Positions 1-21,835 of a stretch of DNA of 64,000 nucleotides are shown piece after piece. The stretch's first letter is position 1; every line of letters starts with the position of its first letter. The stretch comes from Muraenolepis orangiensis (taxonomy: Eukaryota; Chordata; Actinopteri; Gadiformes; Muraenolepididae): positions 27,146,634 through 27,210,633 of the forward strand of contig CM051007.1 of the NCBI GenBank assembly GCA_027704905.1. The letters are read 5' to 3'. The position numbers and the translations under genes were made by a program. Below the pieces are notes generated by a model. The model searched no databases. It worked only from the letters and a program-made list of their open reading frames with translations, and was not told the DNA's origin.

Positions 1-1060
1 CACGCAGGCACGCACACACACACACACGCAGGCACGCACACACGCAGGCACGCACACACACAGCAAAATGAGTGGGGAGGGGGAGCAGTGGACTTGACCG
101 TGGTCACCTCGCTTGTAGAAGACTAAAGAAAAGAAGCAGAAAAAGCCACGAAAAAAATAATATATGCATCATATATTTAGATATTTATATATAGACATAT
201 TCTGAACAAAAAATAAAAAACAAGAAATCAACTGCTTTTTGGGCCCCCTGTGGCCCCGCCCACTCCTCCTCCCCCCCCCCCCCTCCCTCCCCTCCCTCCC
301 TCCGCCCCTCCCTCCCAGCCAAAGGAAAACTCAACCCAAGACCTTGTGAGGGAGTTGTGCCCCGCGGGGCGTTGAGGTAAAGTGGAGTAACCGTCCTGTT
401 GGAGCTGATTGGAGCTGCCATGGCAACACAGATTGTTTAGTTTTCCCGTTTGTTGGTTGGTTTGTTTGTTTGTGTTCCGATTTTTTAGGTTTTTGTTTAT
501 TTTTTCCTTTTTTTTTCTTTGTTCGTTAGTTTTTTTTTTTTTTTTTTTACAAATGAGGGAGAATCCCCAACCCTCACAGGAACGGCTGGCTTTACCCAAC
601 GCAGATCAGGGGGGGCTGGTTGGTAGTTGGTTAAAAATCACTTGTGCTGATGGGGTTCCTCCGTGCCGGGAGTTTGCTGGTTGAAGAGGCGGCTCCATTC
701 AGAACGCTTGTTGGTGATCGTTTCCTAAAGCCACACCCTCACCCTCCCTCCCTCCCTCCCTCCCTCCCTCCCTCCCTCCTCCCTCCCTACCCAGTGTGAA
801 CAGAAAGATGGCAGAGTTCAGCCCCGTCAGTGAAGACTCAACAAAAGACGGAGGGGGAGAGAGAGAGAGAGAGAGAGACATGGATAATCGACAGGGGAGG
901 AACGAGGGAGAGAGAGAGAGTGTAGTAGAGACAAGGTGCGTCCAAACAAGGGTGTGGAGGTAAGGTGGGAGGAGGAGGAGGAGGAGACACTGAGGAGGAG
1001 GAGAGGAGGGGAGGGGAGGGGAGAGGAGAGGAGGGGTAAGGAGCTAGTGTCCTGGGGGTC

Positions 1061-1189
1061 TCAGGTGAAGTACATGGTGTGCTGGGTGTCGTAGTGGATC
1101 TGGACCGCCTTGGCCAGCGCCAGGGGGTCTCGACCGTTACTCTGACCAGACACATGGCTGCCCTCCGCACTGTAGGGGGGGAGAGAGAC

Positions 1190-1284
<95 letters not shown>

Positions 1285-1783
1285 GAGAGACAGAGAGAGA
1301 GAGAGCGAGAGTGGAGCCAGGGTCAACCAACGACACAATCACTACTGTCAAAGAGCAGCCTGTATCCATACAGTGGACCCAAGCTAAGGGTCAACTGTAT
1401 TTCCTATAAGCACCTTGGAGAATGGCCTTACAGAGGAAGCAAGCTAGACCAGGACCCGACACGCGTACGAGGACCTGACACAAGGCGCTTATGGGGACCT
1501 GACACGTTAACAGGGACCCAACACACTTGGGGGGGGGGGGGACCAGACACACTAAGGGGGAGCAGGTCATCCCACGGTCTTACCTGTCGTGGTCTTTGTC
1601 CACCAGGTGGTATCGTGCACGGAAGGCCACCAGCCGGGCGTAGTAGGCGGGGGCGGGGATGGACACGGAGCGGGTGCAGCGGACGTAGGTGTGGCACAGC
1701 TGGTAGGTGAGCAGCTGGAGCTCGTCCGCCGTGAAGCAGTTGTCGTCCCACAGAACGTGGTAGTGGGAGGGCCGGCTGGTACC
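1061..1783 (-). pseudogene. ago4 3'-terminal stub, partial unit at left edge
   Basis: Third copy of the last two ago4 exons: 1584-1783 and 1061-1169, with the same splice sites and phases. It is the most diverged copy. The penultimate codon before TGA reads Thr rather than Ala (TMYFT), and a Ser codon in GTSRPSH differs silently. Two blocks present in both other copies are missing: one in the intron after about 1409 and about 68 bp in the intron at about 1919. The (GACA)n tract near 1200-1288 is longest here. Ago4 homology ends at 2097. A truncated duplicate, not a functional gene. Confidence 0.9.
1200..1288. repeat. (GACA)n in ago4 stub intron
   Basis: About 80 bp pure GACA, next to the last exon of the stub; shorter at 29190-29226 and 48160-48178. 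Confidence 0.95.
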
Positions 1784-2097
1784 CTGGAGGGGGGGGGGAG
1801 AGAGGGAGGGGGAGAGGGAGGGAGGGGGAGAGAGGGGGAGGAGGGAGGGGAGAGAGGGGGACACTCAGGACTACGGCTAAAGGACAGAGCTTGACTTCTG
1901 TGTTGTGGTGTTTTCGGTTTGCAACTGACAGCTAATTCACCAACAAAAATTACTTTCCTGGATATTTTGCTGTATATTAAAATCAACAAGGTTTTAGTTG
2001 TTGGACAGAAAGACACGGGAGGAGAGACACAGAACGAGGGAAAGAGACCCTGGAGACAGACGGAGACATTTTGGTTTGCGTCTCTGTCCATTTCCCT

Positions 2098-2188
2098 GGT
2101 TTTTTAATTTTTTAATTTTAAATTTTGTTTGTGCGTGTGGTTTAGGGGGGGCGGCGCCCCATCGCCCCCTATGGGCCAGCCGCCATTG
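2098..2188 (+). mobile_element. hAT 3'-end remnant at the duplication junction (unit 1)
   Basis: The first ~90 bp after the breakpoint end in GCGGCGCCCC...AGCCGCCATTG, closely like the right end of the complete hAT at 40702-42541 (GCGGCGCCCC...AGCCGCCACTG). The left part of the element is missing because the ago4-derived breakpoint replaces it. Confidence 0.6.
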
Positions 2189-3693
2189 ACTTTCACCACT
2201 GTCGCAAACATATCCTTATGAACAAATGCAAATTATTTGTTTGTTTTCTTTTATTTTCAGTGAATAGTTGATGTGTCTTTATCATCACGTGTCTTAAATG
2301 AAACTGCTTTGGGTGCGACAATGCGCTGTTTAGTGAACAAACTTGTAAAAGCTCACATACTTTTGGTGGACTCAATAAAACTTTGTAGACTAATCCCTTA
2401 AAATCGCCTTTTATTTTAAAGTTTTGACAGTATCCAAGCGATCTTAAAGCTGGTAGTTTAACACTCCAACAAACGATTTATTGATTATAAATACTTCGGA
2501 AATATTAATAGAACTCTGTTGTACTTGACTATGTTAAGGTGCCCGGTTATACTGCGTTTCTGTCTAAATGCATAGTTTCTAGAGCCATGGTGAAGTCATA
2601 ATGATGGTATTAGAGGTGGAATAGAGGTGGAATAATTCAGGTAGGACTGTGTAGGACATCACGGAAGGCCTGGGTGGGAAATGCAGGGCCCGCCACGGTA
2701 GGAGGCAGACCAATTGCAGTCCCTGGTCCTCCAGGTTGGGGGTTGGGCGTGGGGTTGACTTCCTCATCCCGGAAAAAAAGCACTAGTTACAGAAACACTG
2801 AGGAATGAAAGCATCAAAGACGAAGGAAGGCGCCTTAGACAGGGGGATCATGACGCTTCCCAGTCAAACCCGCAAGGAAGCTGGGAAGTTGATACACCTT
2901 CTGACACCAAAGAAATCCATATGTGCCACCATGTTCCAGGCTGGCAAGGCTGCTACCATTGTCAAATAAATGGTGCGCTACAATCTCTCTGTCCTGGGCC
3001 TGGGAGAAACAAGATGGACACAGTCGGGGGAGGTCAAGCTGCCCAGCGGGCAGTTATCTACTCTGGCCATGAAGAAGATGGAGCAAATCACACTGAGGGA
3101 GTAGCCATCGTGATGACTAAGGAGACCAGAAAGGCCCTGATCGTATGGGAACCCATCAGCTCTCGCCTCATTACTGCATCCTTCAGAACCAACAACAGGA
3201 GAGTGAAAGCCCACATAATACAGTGCTATGCACCTACCAACCATGCAGTTGATGATGTCAAGGCCAGGTTCTACGACGGCTTGAACCACCTACTTGGTAG
3301 GGTAGGAGCCAGAGACCTCCTTATCCTGATGGGTGACTTCAACGCATTGATTGGAGGACGGAATGAGGGCTACGAGGAAGTGATGGGGAAACATGGAGTG
3401 GCCAAAAGGAATGAGAATGGAGAGATGTTTGTTGAGACCTGTGTCAACAACAACCTGGTCATTGGAGGAAGTGTATTCCCTCACAAAACCATACATAAAA
3501 CAACATGGGTGTCACCAGACCATGTTACAGGAAACCAAATCCATCACATCTGTAACTGTAGGAAGTTCAGAAGGTTTATTGTATATATCATTTATATTTT
3601 ATGGTGTTTTTTTTAAGATTTATACTGCGGGAGGGAATGGGGAGTAAGCGTTCCTATGGACTTTATGCCATGTTACAAATGGCATATCAAAAT

Positions 3694-3980
3694 CTTGTAT
3701 CTTGTATCTTGTGTCTTGTGTCTTGTATCTTGTATCTTGTATCTTGTGTCTTGTATCTTGTATCTTGTGTCTTGTATCTTGTATCTTGTATCTTGTGTCT
3801 TGTGTCTTGTATCTTGTATCTTGTATCTTGTGTCTTGTATCTTGTATCTTGTGTCTTGTATCTTGTATCTTGTGTCTTGTATCTTGTATCTTGTATCTTG
3901 TGTCTTGTGTCTTGTATCTTGTATCTTGTATCTTGTGTCTTGTATCTTGTGTCTTGTATCTTGTATCTTGTGTCTTGTAT
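3694..3980 (+). repeat. Heptamer array CTTGT(A/G)T, 41 copies
   Basis: 287 bp, exactly 41 uninterrupted heptamers, each either CTTGTAT or CTTGTGT. Length 7 is not a multiple of 3 and no stop occurs in any frame on either strand, so long Leu/Val/Ser/Cys and Tyr/Lys/Asp/Thr ORFs appear that are not genes. Likely the amplified tail of a retroposon inserted in the LINE. Confidence 0.95.
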
Positions 3981-4477
3981 GCCATCACAAAGAAACTGAC
4001 GGGAAAATACACACAAAACAACAAACCAATTCTAGACAAGAATGGCATAATGCTCTCAACTGTGGAAGAACAGCTAGAAAGTGCAGTGAAATGTGTTTTC
4101 TGCATTAACCCATCCTGGTATTAGGAGCAGTGGGCAGCTATTTATACAGCGCCCAGGAAGAACACTTTCAATATGTTCTAAATAGGCCACCACCAGCAGA
4201 ACCACCAAATATGCCCAACGCTGGGTTTCCACTAAATATCAAGTGTGAGAGACCAACAAAAGTTTAAATAAAGACTGCAATAAAGCAACAGAAGAGGTGG
4301 CCCTGATAATATTCCATCAGAAACCCTTAAAGCAGATTCAAATACATCAAATACATTCTCTAGGTGTCTTTTCCTCTTCCCTGCCAAACAAGTCATTTAC
4401 ATCAACAACAGACATGCTCTACGACTTGTTTGGCAGGATTTGGGAAGAGGAAAAGACACCGAGAGAATGGGCAGAGG

Positions 4478-4855
4478 CAGTGGCGTAGCGGAGGCCCCCA
4501 CCCCCACTGTAGGCTATCCTCTTAGATTTCGTAACGGGAACAGCGCCCTGCCCCCCCCCCCCCCCCCTCGTTGGACTTCACGATTGCGACACCCCCCCCC
4601 CCCCCCCCCTCGTTGGACTTCACGATTGCGACACCCCCCCCCCCCCCCGTTGGACTTCACGATCGCGACAACACCGTACAACAGTGTACACATGAGTTCC
4701 TGACCTATACTGTTTACAAAAGATGCCTGAAAAAATAAACATTTAAAAAAGTGGCCGCGATGTCTATCCCATGTCACTGTTATTGATTTAGGGAGGGGGC
4801 GGGGCCCCATGGTCCGACCTGCGGGGGAGCCCCCAAATATTGCGCAACGCCACTG
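4478..4855. mobile_element. hAT MITE (unit 1)
   Basis: 378-bp non-autonomous element with terminal inverted repeats CAGTGGCGTAGCG / CGCAACGCCACTG and a perfect 8-bp target duplication GGCAGAGG at 4470-4477 and 4856-4863. It sits in the reverse-transcriptase relic. Inside are three copies of a unit made of a C-run plus GTTGGACTTCACGAT(T/C)GCGA. Confidence 0.88.
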
Positions 4856-4863
4856 GGCAGAGG

Positions 4864-5081
4864 AACACATTGTGAAACTCCCAAAGAACTACAGCGGGAT
4901 TGCTGTTATTCGATGTGGACAATGCTTTCTGTCCTGCACACAGTTTACATTTGACCGTAATATATACCGTTAGTTTGTAACGCGTTAGTCCCAACACTGG
5001 TCGTCAGATACCGGAGTGGGAGTCTCGTCTCTGTTGCTTCTCTCATGAATGTTCTTCAAGAGTTCTTCTAGATCCATCGAT
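4864..5081 (+). promoter_or_regulatory. Proximal 5' flank of MHC class I copy A
   Basis: About 220 bp between the MITE target duplication and the ATG, nearly identical in unit 2 (33741-33952). It still contains LINE-derived sequence to about 4930. I find no convincing interferon-response element, W/S-X-Y box or TATA box. The promoter must be here or upstream of the MITE; nothing more can be said. Confidence 0.25.
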
Positions 5082-15159
<10,078 letters not shown>

Positions 15160-15465
15160 AGACTCTTCTCCCGTTCAGCTCAAAGCAGCACAGAGTAGAC
15201 TGCTGCTCATTTACAATCATTACAAACAGCCTTGGAACCAATGTTCCCTCTAAGCTGCGCGCATAAACGTATTAATTAATATCTAATATTAGTCCTAATC
15301 TTATCTAATCAATTAAACCAATAATAATAATAATAATTTTGTTTTCTGTACTATTTTGCAACGTAACTCAGTGAGTGACAGGTGTCCAGCCAATGATACG
15401 ATCACTTACGCTACGCAGCCAATCATAGCATTGACACTATTGCCCTGCCCATTCGCGCCGTGCAG

Positions 15466-16459
15466 TAGTGATGGGAATTCCGGCTCTTTTGAGTGAGCCG
15501 GCTCATTTGGCTCGGCTCACCAAGAAGAGCCGGCTCTTTCGGCTCCCAAACGGCTCTTCTATTTTACCACATATACCTTTTATTTACATGAAAGAGGTGG
15601 TTCTTGATGTCCAGCAATCAGTGGTAAACTGCAGTAGCTTCCTTAACCCTGGCCTGCAGTGAAGCTCGTTCTCTATCATACAGTCTCGGAATGGTTTTTT
15701 GAGAGTGTTTTCCTGCTTGGAGGAACATTGGATTGAGAGCCTGTGTGAAGCTTCGGAATCCCTTGTCCTCCACAATGGAAAATGGTTGGAAATCACTTGC
15801 AATCATTTTGGCCTATTCTTCATCCACTATGTTCTGTCTAGCTGGGGTCATTCATTGCCTTTGCCATTCATTGCATATAAATTGGCTTATTGAGGTCTGT
15901 GTAGCTGTTGGTGTTTGGGTACCTGATGCATGGGGGGTAGATCCTGTAGCTGCAGCAACAACAGGTGGAGTAGACACACTGGCAGAAGCAGGCAGTCTGA
16001 CCTGCCTTTTTTCTTCCAACTGAACTGTTGGATGCTCAGTTCTCAAGTGCCCGTGGAGGTGGTTTGTGGACCCTGCTCTATATGAGAGCTTCATGTTGCA
16101 AATTCTGCATTCTGCCTTTGTGTTTGCACAATTGTTAAAATGCAGCCAAATGCTGCTTCTTTTCCTACTTTCACTCATCTTATTTGCGCGACGCAAACTG
16201 ACACTTCCCCGTGTGAAGTGTCACCCCTCCCTCTGTTCAGCTATCAGCACTGAGCACACGCCGCCCCTCCCTCCTTATCTATCCTCACGTGATGCACAGC
16301 ATGACATGCAGTCATGACAGTGACATTCAGTCACTGCAGTACGCGGAGCACCCGTAAAAAAATAAATAACGGCTCGTTCGTGGGTGCGAGCCGGCTCCCG
16401 TCGTTCACTAAAAAGAGCCGGCTCTTTGAGCCGGCTCGTTCGCGACCGACACATCACTA
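15466..16459 (-). mobile_element. Nested hAT element with BED-finger transposase fragment
   Basis: 994 bp, ends TAGTGATG / CATCACTA, with perfect 8-bp target duplication CCGTGCAG at 15458-15465 and 16460-16467. Minus strand 15852-16196 encodes a BED zinc finger (WLHFNNCANTKAECRICNMK, then HLHGHLRTEHPT), and 15584-15806 a following hAT catalytic-region fragment (DFQPFSIVEDKGFR, LTTDCWTSR-like in a second frame). Frames are shifted and the C-terminal half is gone; it cannot move itself. Confidence 0.88.
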
Positions 16460-16599
16460 CCGTGCAGGTTAGCTAGCTAACAACAGTGCGGCGGAGTTAC
16501 GAGACGCAAATGCTAACCCCTTTATCATGGCGAAACGAACGGGCAGCGACACATCCACTCACCAAGCCATTGTAAAAAAGAAATGACTATGGATCAGCA

Positions 16600-17007
16600 G
16601 ACATTGCCACACTGGCAAAGAAGTATGAGGCCATTCTCCACCACCCACAGTCTATGGAGGCCATTAACAGTCAATATGCTGAATTCAAGTACATAATGAA
16701 GCAAAAACTTAAACAGGGGTCAATCAGCACATTCTCAGATATGGTTGCTGCAGCACTTAGATGTGAGGAGCTAAAGGAGATCTCACAGCTTGTGGATATT
16801 TGTGCTACATTTCAAGCTTCCAGTGCAGATTGTGAAAGAGGATTCAGTTTAATGAATCGTATCAAAACAGCATCCAGAAATGGTCTTGAAGTGGCACATT
16901 TGGACCAGCTGATGCGCATAAAGTCAAAGCAAGAAGCAGACGAAGCCATCAACCTGGACAAAGTGTACAACCATTGGAGAAGTGAGAAGGACAGACGTGA
17001 AAAATAA
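16600..17007 (+). pseudogene. hAT transposase C-terminal fragment (dimerisation region)
   Basis: Open from about 16600; the first ATG is at 16654, ending TAA 17005-17007. SSADCERGFSLMNRIKTASR and VAHLDQLMRIKS are the conserved hAT dimerisation segment. A transposase start (about 16528-16584) precedes it but is cut by a TGA at 16585 and the whole catalytic middle is deleted. Belongs to the outer element 15239-21864. Confidence 0.8.
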
Positions 17008-17554
17008 GGTAAAATTTAAGTCAGATTTGTGCATATTCTAGTGACATTTATTAATATTTTTTGTTTATGGATATTAATCATTAAATGATGTTACTACTAG
17101 ATAATTTATGGGTAGTAGAAATGATAATAAAAAACTGAGTAATTACATATTTTACAGACAGAGTTACAGGAATTTACACTGTATCACAAGCTACAGCACA
17201 CGTCATTGTGCAAAATGTGAATGTTTTAATGTGAACAAAATGTTATGTCTGAAAGGTGTATATGTATCATTTCCTCCAGAACAGGACCCTCACACAGGCC
17301 ACAACAGGACCTCACACAGGCCAAAGCAAGACTCTTCCCATGGCCAAGCAGGACTCTCACATAAAACATACTACACATCTCATGAACAACAAGAGTTTTG
17401 TCTTTTTCCTTTAAAGTTTGTCAAATCACTTATATTAAAAGTAAACTAGTGAAAATTGCTGCTGTAATTTGATTCTTTTAATAAGCCATGTACTTGCTAT
17501 GATCCAAGTTTTGAACTGGTGTGTGGCCACAGTGCACATGTGATGTTGCTCACA

Positions 17555-20500
17555 GTGGTCCTCAGTGGGCTCAGGGAGCTGGTGTGTATGCAGTGGTCCT
17601 CAGTGTGCTCAGGGAGCTGGTGTGTATGCAGTGGTCCTCAGTGTGCTCAGGGAGCTGGTGTGTATGCAGTGGTCCTCAGTGTGCTCAGGGAGCTGGTGTG
17701 TATGCAGTGGTCCTCAGTGTGCTCAGGGAGCTGGTGTGTATGCAGTGGTCCTCAGTGTGCTCAGGGAGCTGGTGTGTATGCAGTGGTCCTCAGTGTGCTC
17801 AGGGAGCTGGTGTGTATGCAGTGGTCCTCAGTGTGCTCAGGGAGCTGGTGTGTATGCAGTGGTCCTCAGTGTGCTCAGGGAGCTGGTGTGTATGCAGTGG
17901 TCCTCAGTGTGCTCAGGGAGCTGGTGTGTATGCAGTGGTCCTCAGTGTGCTCAGGGAGCTGGTGTGTATGCAGTGGTCCTCAGTGTGCTCAGGGAGCTGG
18001 TGTGTATGCAGTGGTCCTCAGTGTGCTCAGGGAGCTGGTGTGTATGCAGTGGTCCTCAGTGTGCTCAGGGAGCTGGTGTGTATGCAGTGGTCCTCAGTGG
18101 CTCAGGGAGCTGGTGTGTATGCAGTGGTCCTCAGTGTGCTCAGGGAGCTGGTGTGTATGCAGTGGTCCTCAGTGTGCTCAGGGAGCTGGTGTGTATGCAG
18201 TGGTCCTCAGTGTGCTCAGGGAGCTGGTGTGTATGCAGTGGTCCTCAGTGTGCTCAGGGAGCTGGTGTGTATGCAGTGGTCCTCAGTGGGCTCAGGGAGC
18301 TGGTGTGTATGCAGTGGTCCTCAGTGTGCTCAGGGAGCTGGTGTGTATGCAGTGGTCCTCAGTGTGCTCAGGGAGCTGGTGTGTATGCAGTGGTCCTCAG
18401 TGTGCTCAGGGAGCTGGTGTGTATGCGGTGGTCCTCAGTGTGCTCAGGGAGCTGGTGTGTATGCGGTGGTCCTCAGTGTGCTCAGGGAGCTGGTGTGTAT
18501 GCGGTGGTCCTCAGTGTGCTCAGGGAGCTGGTGTGTATGCGGTGGTCCTCAGTGTGCTCAGGGAGCTGGTGTGTATGCGGTGGTCCTCAGTGTGCTCAGG
18601 GAGCTGGTGTGTATGCGGTGGTCCTCAGTGTGCTCAGGGAGCTGGTGTGTATGCGGTGGTCCTCAGTGTGCTCAGGGAGCTGGTGTGTATGCGGTGGTCC
18701 TCAGTGTGCTCAGGGAGCTGGTGTGTATGCGGTGGTCCTCAGTGTGCTCAGGGAGCTGGTGTGTATGCAGTGGTCCTCAGTGTGCTCAGGGAGCTGGTGT
18801 GTATGCAGTGGTCCTCAGTGAGCTCAGGGAGCTGGTGTGTATGCAGTGGTCCTCAGTGAGCTCAGGGAGCTGGTGTGTATGCAGTGGTCCTCAGTGTGCT
18901 CAGGGAGCTGGTGTGTATGCAGTGGTCCTCAGTGTGCTCAGGGAGCTGGTGTGTATGCAGTGGTCCTCAGTGTGCTCAGGGAGCTGGTGTGTATGCAGTG
19001 GTCCTCAGTGAGCTCAGGGAGCTGGTGTGTATGCAGTGGTCCTCAGTGAGCTCAGGGAGCTGGTGTGTATGCAGTGGTCCTCAGTGAGCTCAGGGAGCTG
19101 GTGTGTATGCAGTGGTCCTCAGTGTGCTCAGGGAGCTGGTGTGTATGCAGTGGTCCTCAGTGTGCTCAGGGAGCTGGTGTGTATGCAGTGGTCCTCAGTG
19201 TGCTCAGGGAGCTGGTGTGTATGCAGTGGTCCTCAGTGTGCTCAGGGAGCTGGTGTGTATGCAGTGGTCCTCAGTGTGCTCAGGGAGCTGGTGTGTATGC
19301 AGTGGTCCTCAGTGTGCTCAGGGAGCTGGTGTGTGTGCAGTGGTCCTCAGTGGCTCAGGGAGCTGGTGTGTATGCAGTGGTCCTCAGTGTGCTCAGGGAG
19401 CTGGTGTGTATGCAGTGGTCCTCAGTGTGCTCAGGGAGCTGGTGTGTATGCAGTGGTCCTCAGTGGGCTCAGGGAGCTGGTGTGTATGCAGTGGTCCTCA
19501 GTGTGCTCAGGGAGCTGGTGTGTATGCAGTGGTCCTCAGTGGGCTCAGGGAGCTGGTGTGTATGCAGTGGTCCTCAGTGTGCTCAGGGAGCTGGTGTGTA
19601 TGCAGTGGTCCTCAGTGTGCTCAGGGAGCTGGTGTGTATGCAGTGGTCCTCAGTGTGCTCAGGGAGCTGGTGTGTATGCAGTGGTCCTCAGTGGGCTCAG
19701 GGAGCTGGTGTGTATGCAGTGGTCCTCAGTGGGCTCAGGGAGCTGGTGTGTATGCAGTGGTCCTCAGTGGGCTCAGGGAGCTGGTGTGTATGCAGTGGTC
19801 CTCAGTGGGCTCAGGGAGCTGGTGTGTATGCAGTGGTCCTCAGTGGGCTCAGGGAGCTGGTGTGTATGCAGTGGTCCTCAGTGGGCTCAGGGAGCTGGTG
19901 TGTATGCAGTGGTCCTCAGTGTGCTCAGGGAGCTGGTGTGTATGCAGTGGTCCTCAGTGTGCTCAGGGAGCTGGTGTGTATGCAGTGGTCCTCAGTGGCT
20001 CAGGGAGCTGGTGTGTATGCAGTGGTCCTCAGTGTGCTCAGGGAGCTGGTGTGTATGCAGTGGTCCTCAGTGGGCTCAGGGAGCTGGTGTGTATGCAGTG
20101 GTCCTCAGTGGGCTCAGGGAGCTGGTGTGTATGCAGTGGTCCTCAGTGGGCTCAGGGAGCTGGTGTGTATGCAGTGGTCCTCAGTGTGCTCAGGGAGCTG
20201 GTGTGTATGCAGTGGTCCTCAGTGGGCTCAGGGAGCTGGTGTGTATGCAGTGGTCCTCAGTGCGCTCAGGGAGCTGGTGTGTATGCAGTGGTCCTCAGTG
20301 GGCTCAGGGAGCTGGTGTGTATGCAGTGGTCCTCAGTGGGCTCAGGGAGCTGGTGTGTATGCAGTGGTCCTCAGTGCGCTCAGGGAGCTGGTGTGTATGC
20401 AGTGGTCCTCAGTGAGCTCAGGGAGCTGGTGTGTATGCAGTGGTCCTCAGTGTGCTCAGGGAGCTGGTGTGTATGCAGTGGTCCTCAGTGAGCTCAGGGA

Positions 20501-21835
20501 GCTGGTGTGTATGCAGTGGTCCTCAGTGGGCTCAGGGAGCTGGTGTGTATGCAGTGGTCCTCAGTGGGCTCAGGGAGCTGGTGTGTATGCAGTGGTCCTC
20601 AGTGTGCTCAGGGAGCTGGTGTGTATGCAGTGGTCCTCAGTGGGCTCAGGGAGCTGGTGTGTATGCAGTGGTCCTCAGTGTGCTCAGGGAGCTGGTGTGT
20701 ATGCAGTGGTCCTCAGTGGGCTCAGGGAGCTGGTGTGTATGCAGTGGTCCTCAGTGTGCTCAGGGAGCTGGTGTGTATGCAGTGGTCCTCAGTGGGCTCA
20801 GGGAGCTGGTGTGAATGCAGTGGTCCTCAGTGGGCTCAGGGAGCTGGTGTGAATGCAGTGGTCCTCAGTGGGCTCAGGGAGCTGGTGTGTATGCAGTGGT
20901 CCTCAGTGTGCTCAGGGAGCTGGTGTGTATGCGGTGGTCCTCAGTGTGCTCAGGGAGCTGGTGTGTATGCAGTGGTCCTCAGTGTGCTCAGGGAGCTGGT
21001 GTGTATGCAGTGGTCCTCAGTGTGCTCAGGGAGCTGGTGTGTATGCAGTGGTCCTCAGTGTGCTCAGGGAGCTGGTGTGTATGCAGTGGTCCTCAGTGTG
21101 CTCAGGGAGCTGGTGTGTATGCAGTGGTCCTCAGTGTGCTCAGGGAGCTGGTGTGTATGCAGTGGTCCTCAGTGGCTCAGGGAGCTGGTGTGTATGCAGT
21201 GGTCCTCAGTGTGCTCAGGGAGCTGGTGTGTATGCAGTGGTCCTCAGTGTGCTCAGGGAGCTGGTGTGAATGCAGTGGTCCTCAGTGTGCTCAGGGAGCT
21301 GGTGTGTATGCAGTGGTCCTCAGTGGCTCAGGGAGCTCGTGTGTAAGCAGTGGTCCTCAGTGTGCTCAGGGAGCTGGTGTGTATGCAGTGGTCCTCAGTG
21401 GCTCAGGGAGCTCGTGTGTATGCAGTGGTCCTCAGTGGCTCAGGGAGCTGGTGTGTATGCAGTGGTCCTCAGTGTGCTCAGGGAGCTGGTGTGTATGCAG
21501 TGGTCCTCAGTGTGCTCAGGGAGCTGGTGTGTATGCAGTGGTCCTCAGTGGCTCAGGGAGCTCGTGTGTATGCAGTGGTCCTCAGTGGCTCAGGGAGCTG
21601 GTGTGTATGCAGTGGTCCTCAGTGTGCTCAGGGAGCTGGTGTGTATGCAGTGGTCCTCAGTGTGCTCAGGGAGCTGGTGTGTATGCAGTGGTCCTCAGTG
21701 GCTCAGGGAGCTCGTGTGTATGCAGTGGTCCTCAGTGGCTCAGGGAGCTGGTGTGTATGCAGTGGTCCTCAGTGGCTCAGGGAGCTCGTGTGTAAGCAGT
21801 GGTCCTCAGTGGCTCAGGGAGCTTGTGTGTAAGCC
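17555..21835 (+). repeat. 38-bp minisatellite, about 113 copies
   Basis: 4.28 kb of a unit beginning GTGGTCCTCAGTGTGCTCAG and ending GGAGCTGGTGTGTATGCA. Variants are clustered: T/G/A/C at one site (GTGTGCTC, GTGGGCTC, GTGAGCTC, GTGCGCTC), GCGGTGG units at about 18425-18765, 37-bp units lacking one base (GTGGCTC), and GCTCGTG units near the right end. The array lies inside the hAT element, between its transposase and right end. All three plus-strand frames are open for hundreds of codons because 38 x 3 contains no stop; these are not genes. Confidence 0.97.

Larger units (their letters stand above)
1..2097. repeat. Tail of a further duplication unit
   Basis: Colinear with about 28020-30130 and 46960-49056: (CA/CG) microsatellite, ago4 3' flank, two terminal ago4 exons, then the same breakpoint at TTTCCCT. 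Its presence implies at least one more unit, presumably with another MHC class I gene, to the left of this window. Confidence 0.9.
2680..4930 (+). mobile_element. RTE-type LINE relic, broken (unit 1)
   Basis: Endonuclease-like fragment from about 2895 to 3600: MFQAGKAATIV and YNLSVLGL in one frame, then a shift into the frame of RRVKAHIIQCYAPTNHA and LLILMGDFNA, ending near 3570. Reverse-transcriptase N-terminal fragments follow: TKKLTGKYTQNNKPILDKNG at 3985-4045, HFQYVLNRPPPAEPP near 4160-4200, LYDLFGRIWEEEKTPREWAE to 4470, continuing EHIVKLPK after the MITE at 4478-4855. The family resembles RTE elements behind craniofacial-development-protein-2-like annotations. Interrupted by a heptamer array, a SINE-derived piece (about 4082-4153) and a MITE; no intact ORF. 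Confidence 0.7.

Noticed and set aside
2921..3616. Host endonuclease-like gene (craniofacial development protein 2-like)
   Set aside because: Frameshifted LINE endonuclease followed by RT fragments; duplicated with a stop in unit 2.
4514..4870. Gly/Arg-rich minus-strand ORF
   Set aside because: Lies inside the hAT MITE and is created by its C-runs.
16654..17007. Domesticated hAT-derived host gene
   Set aside because: It sits between intact hAT ends with a deleted middle and a stop in its N-terminal part.
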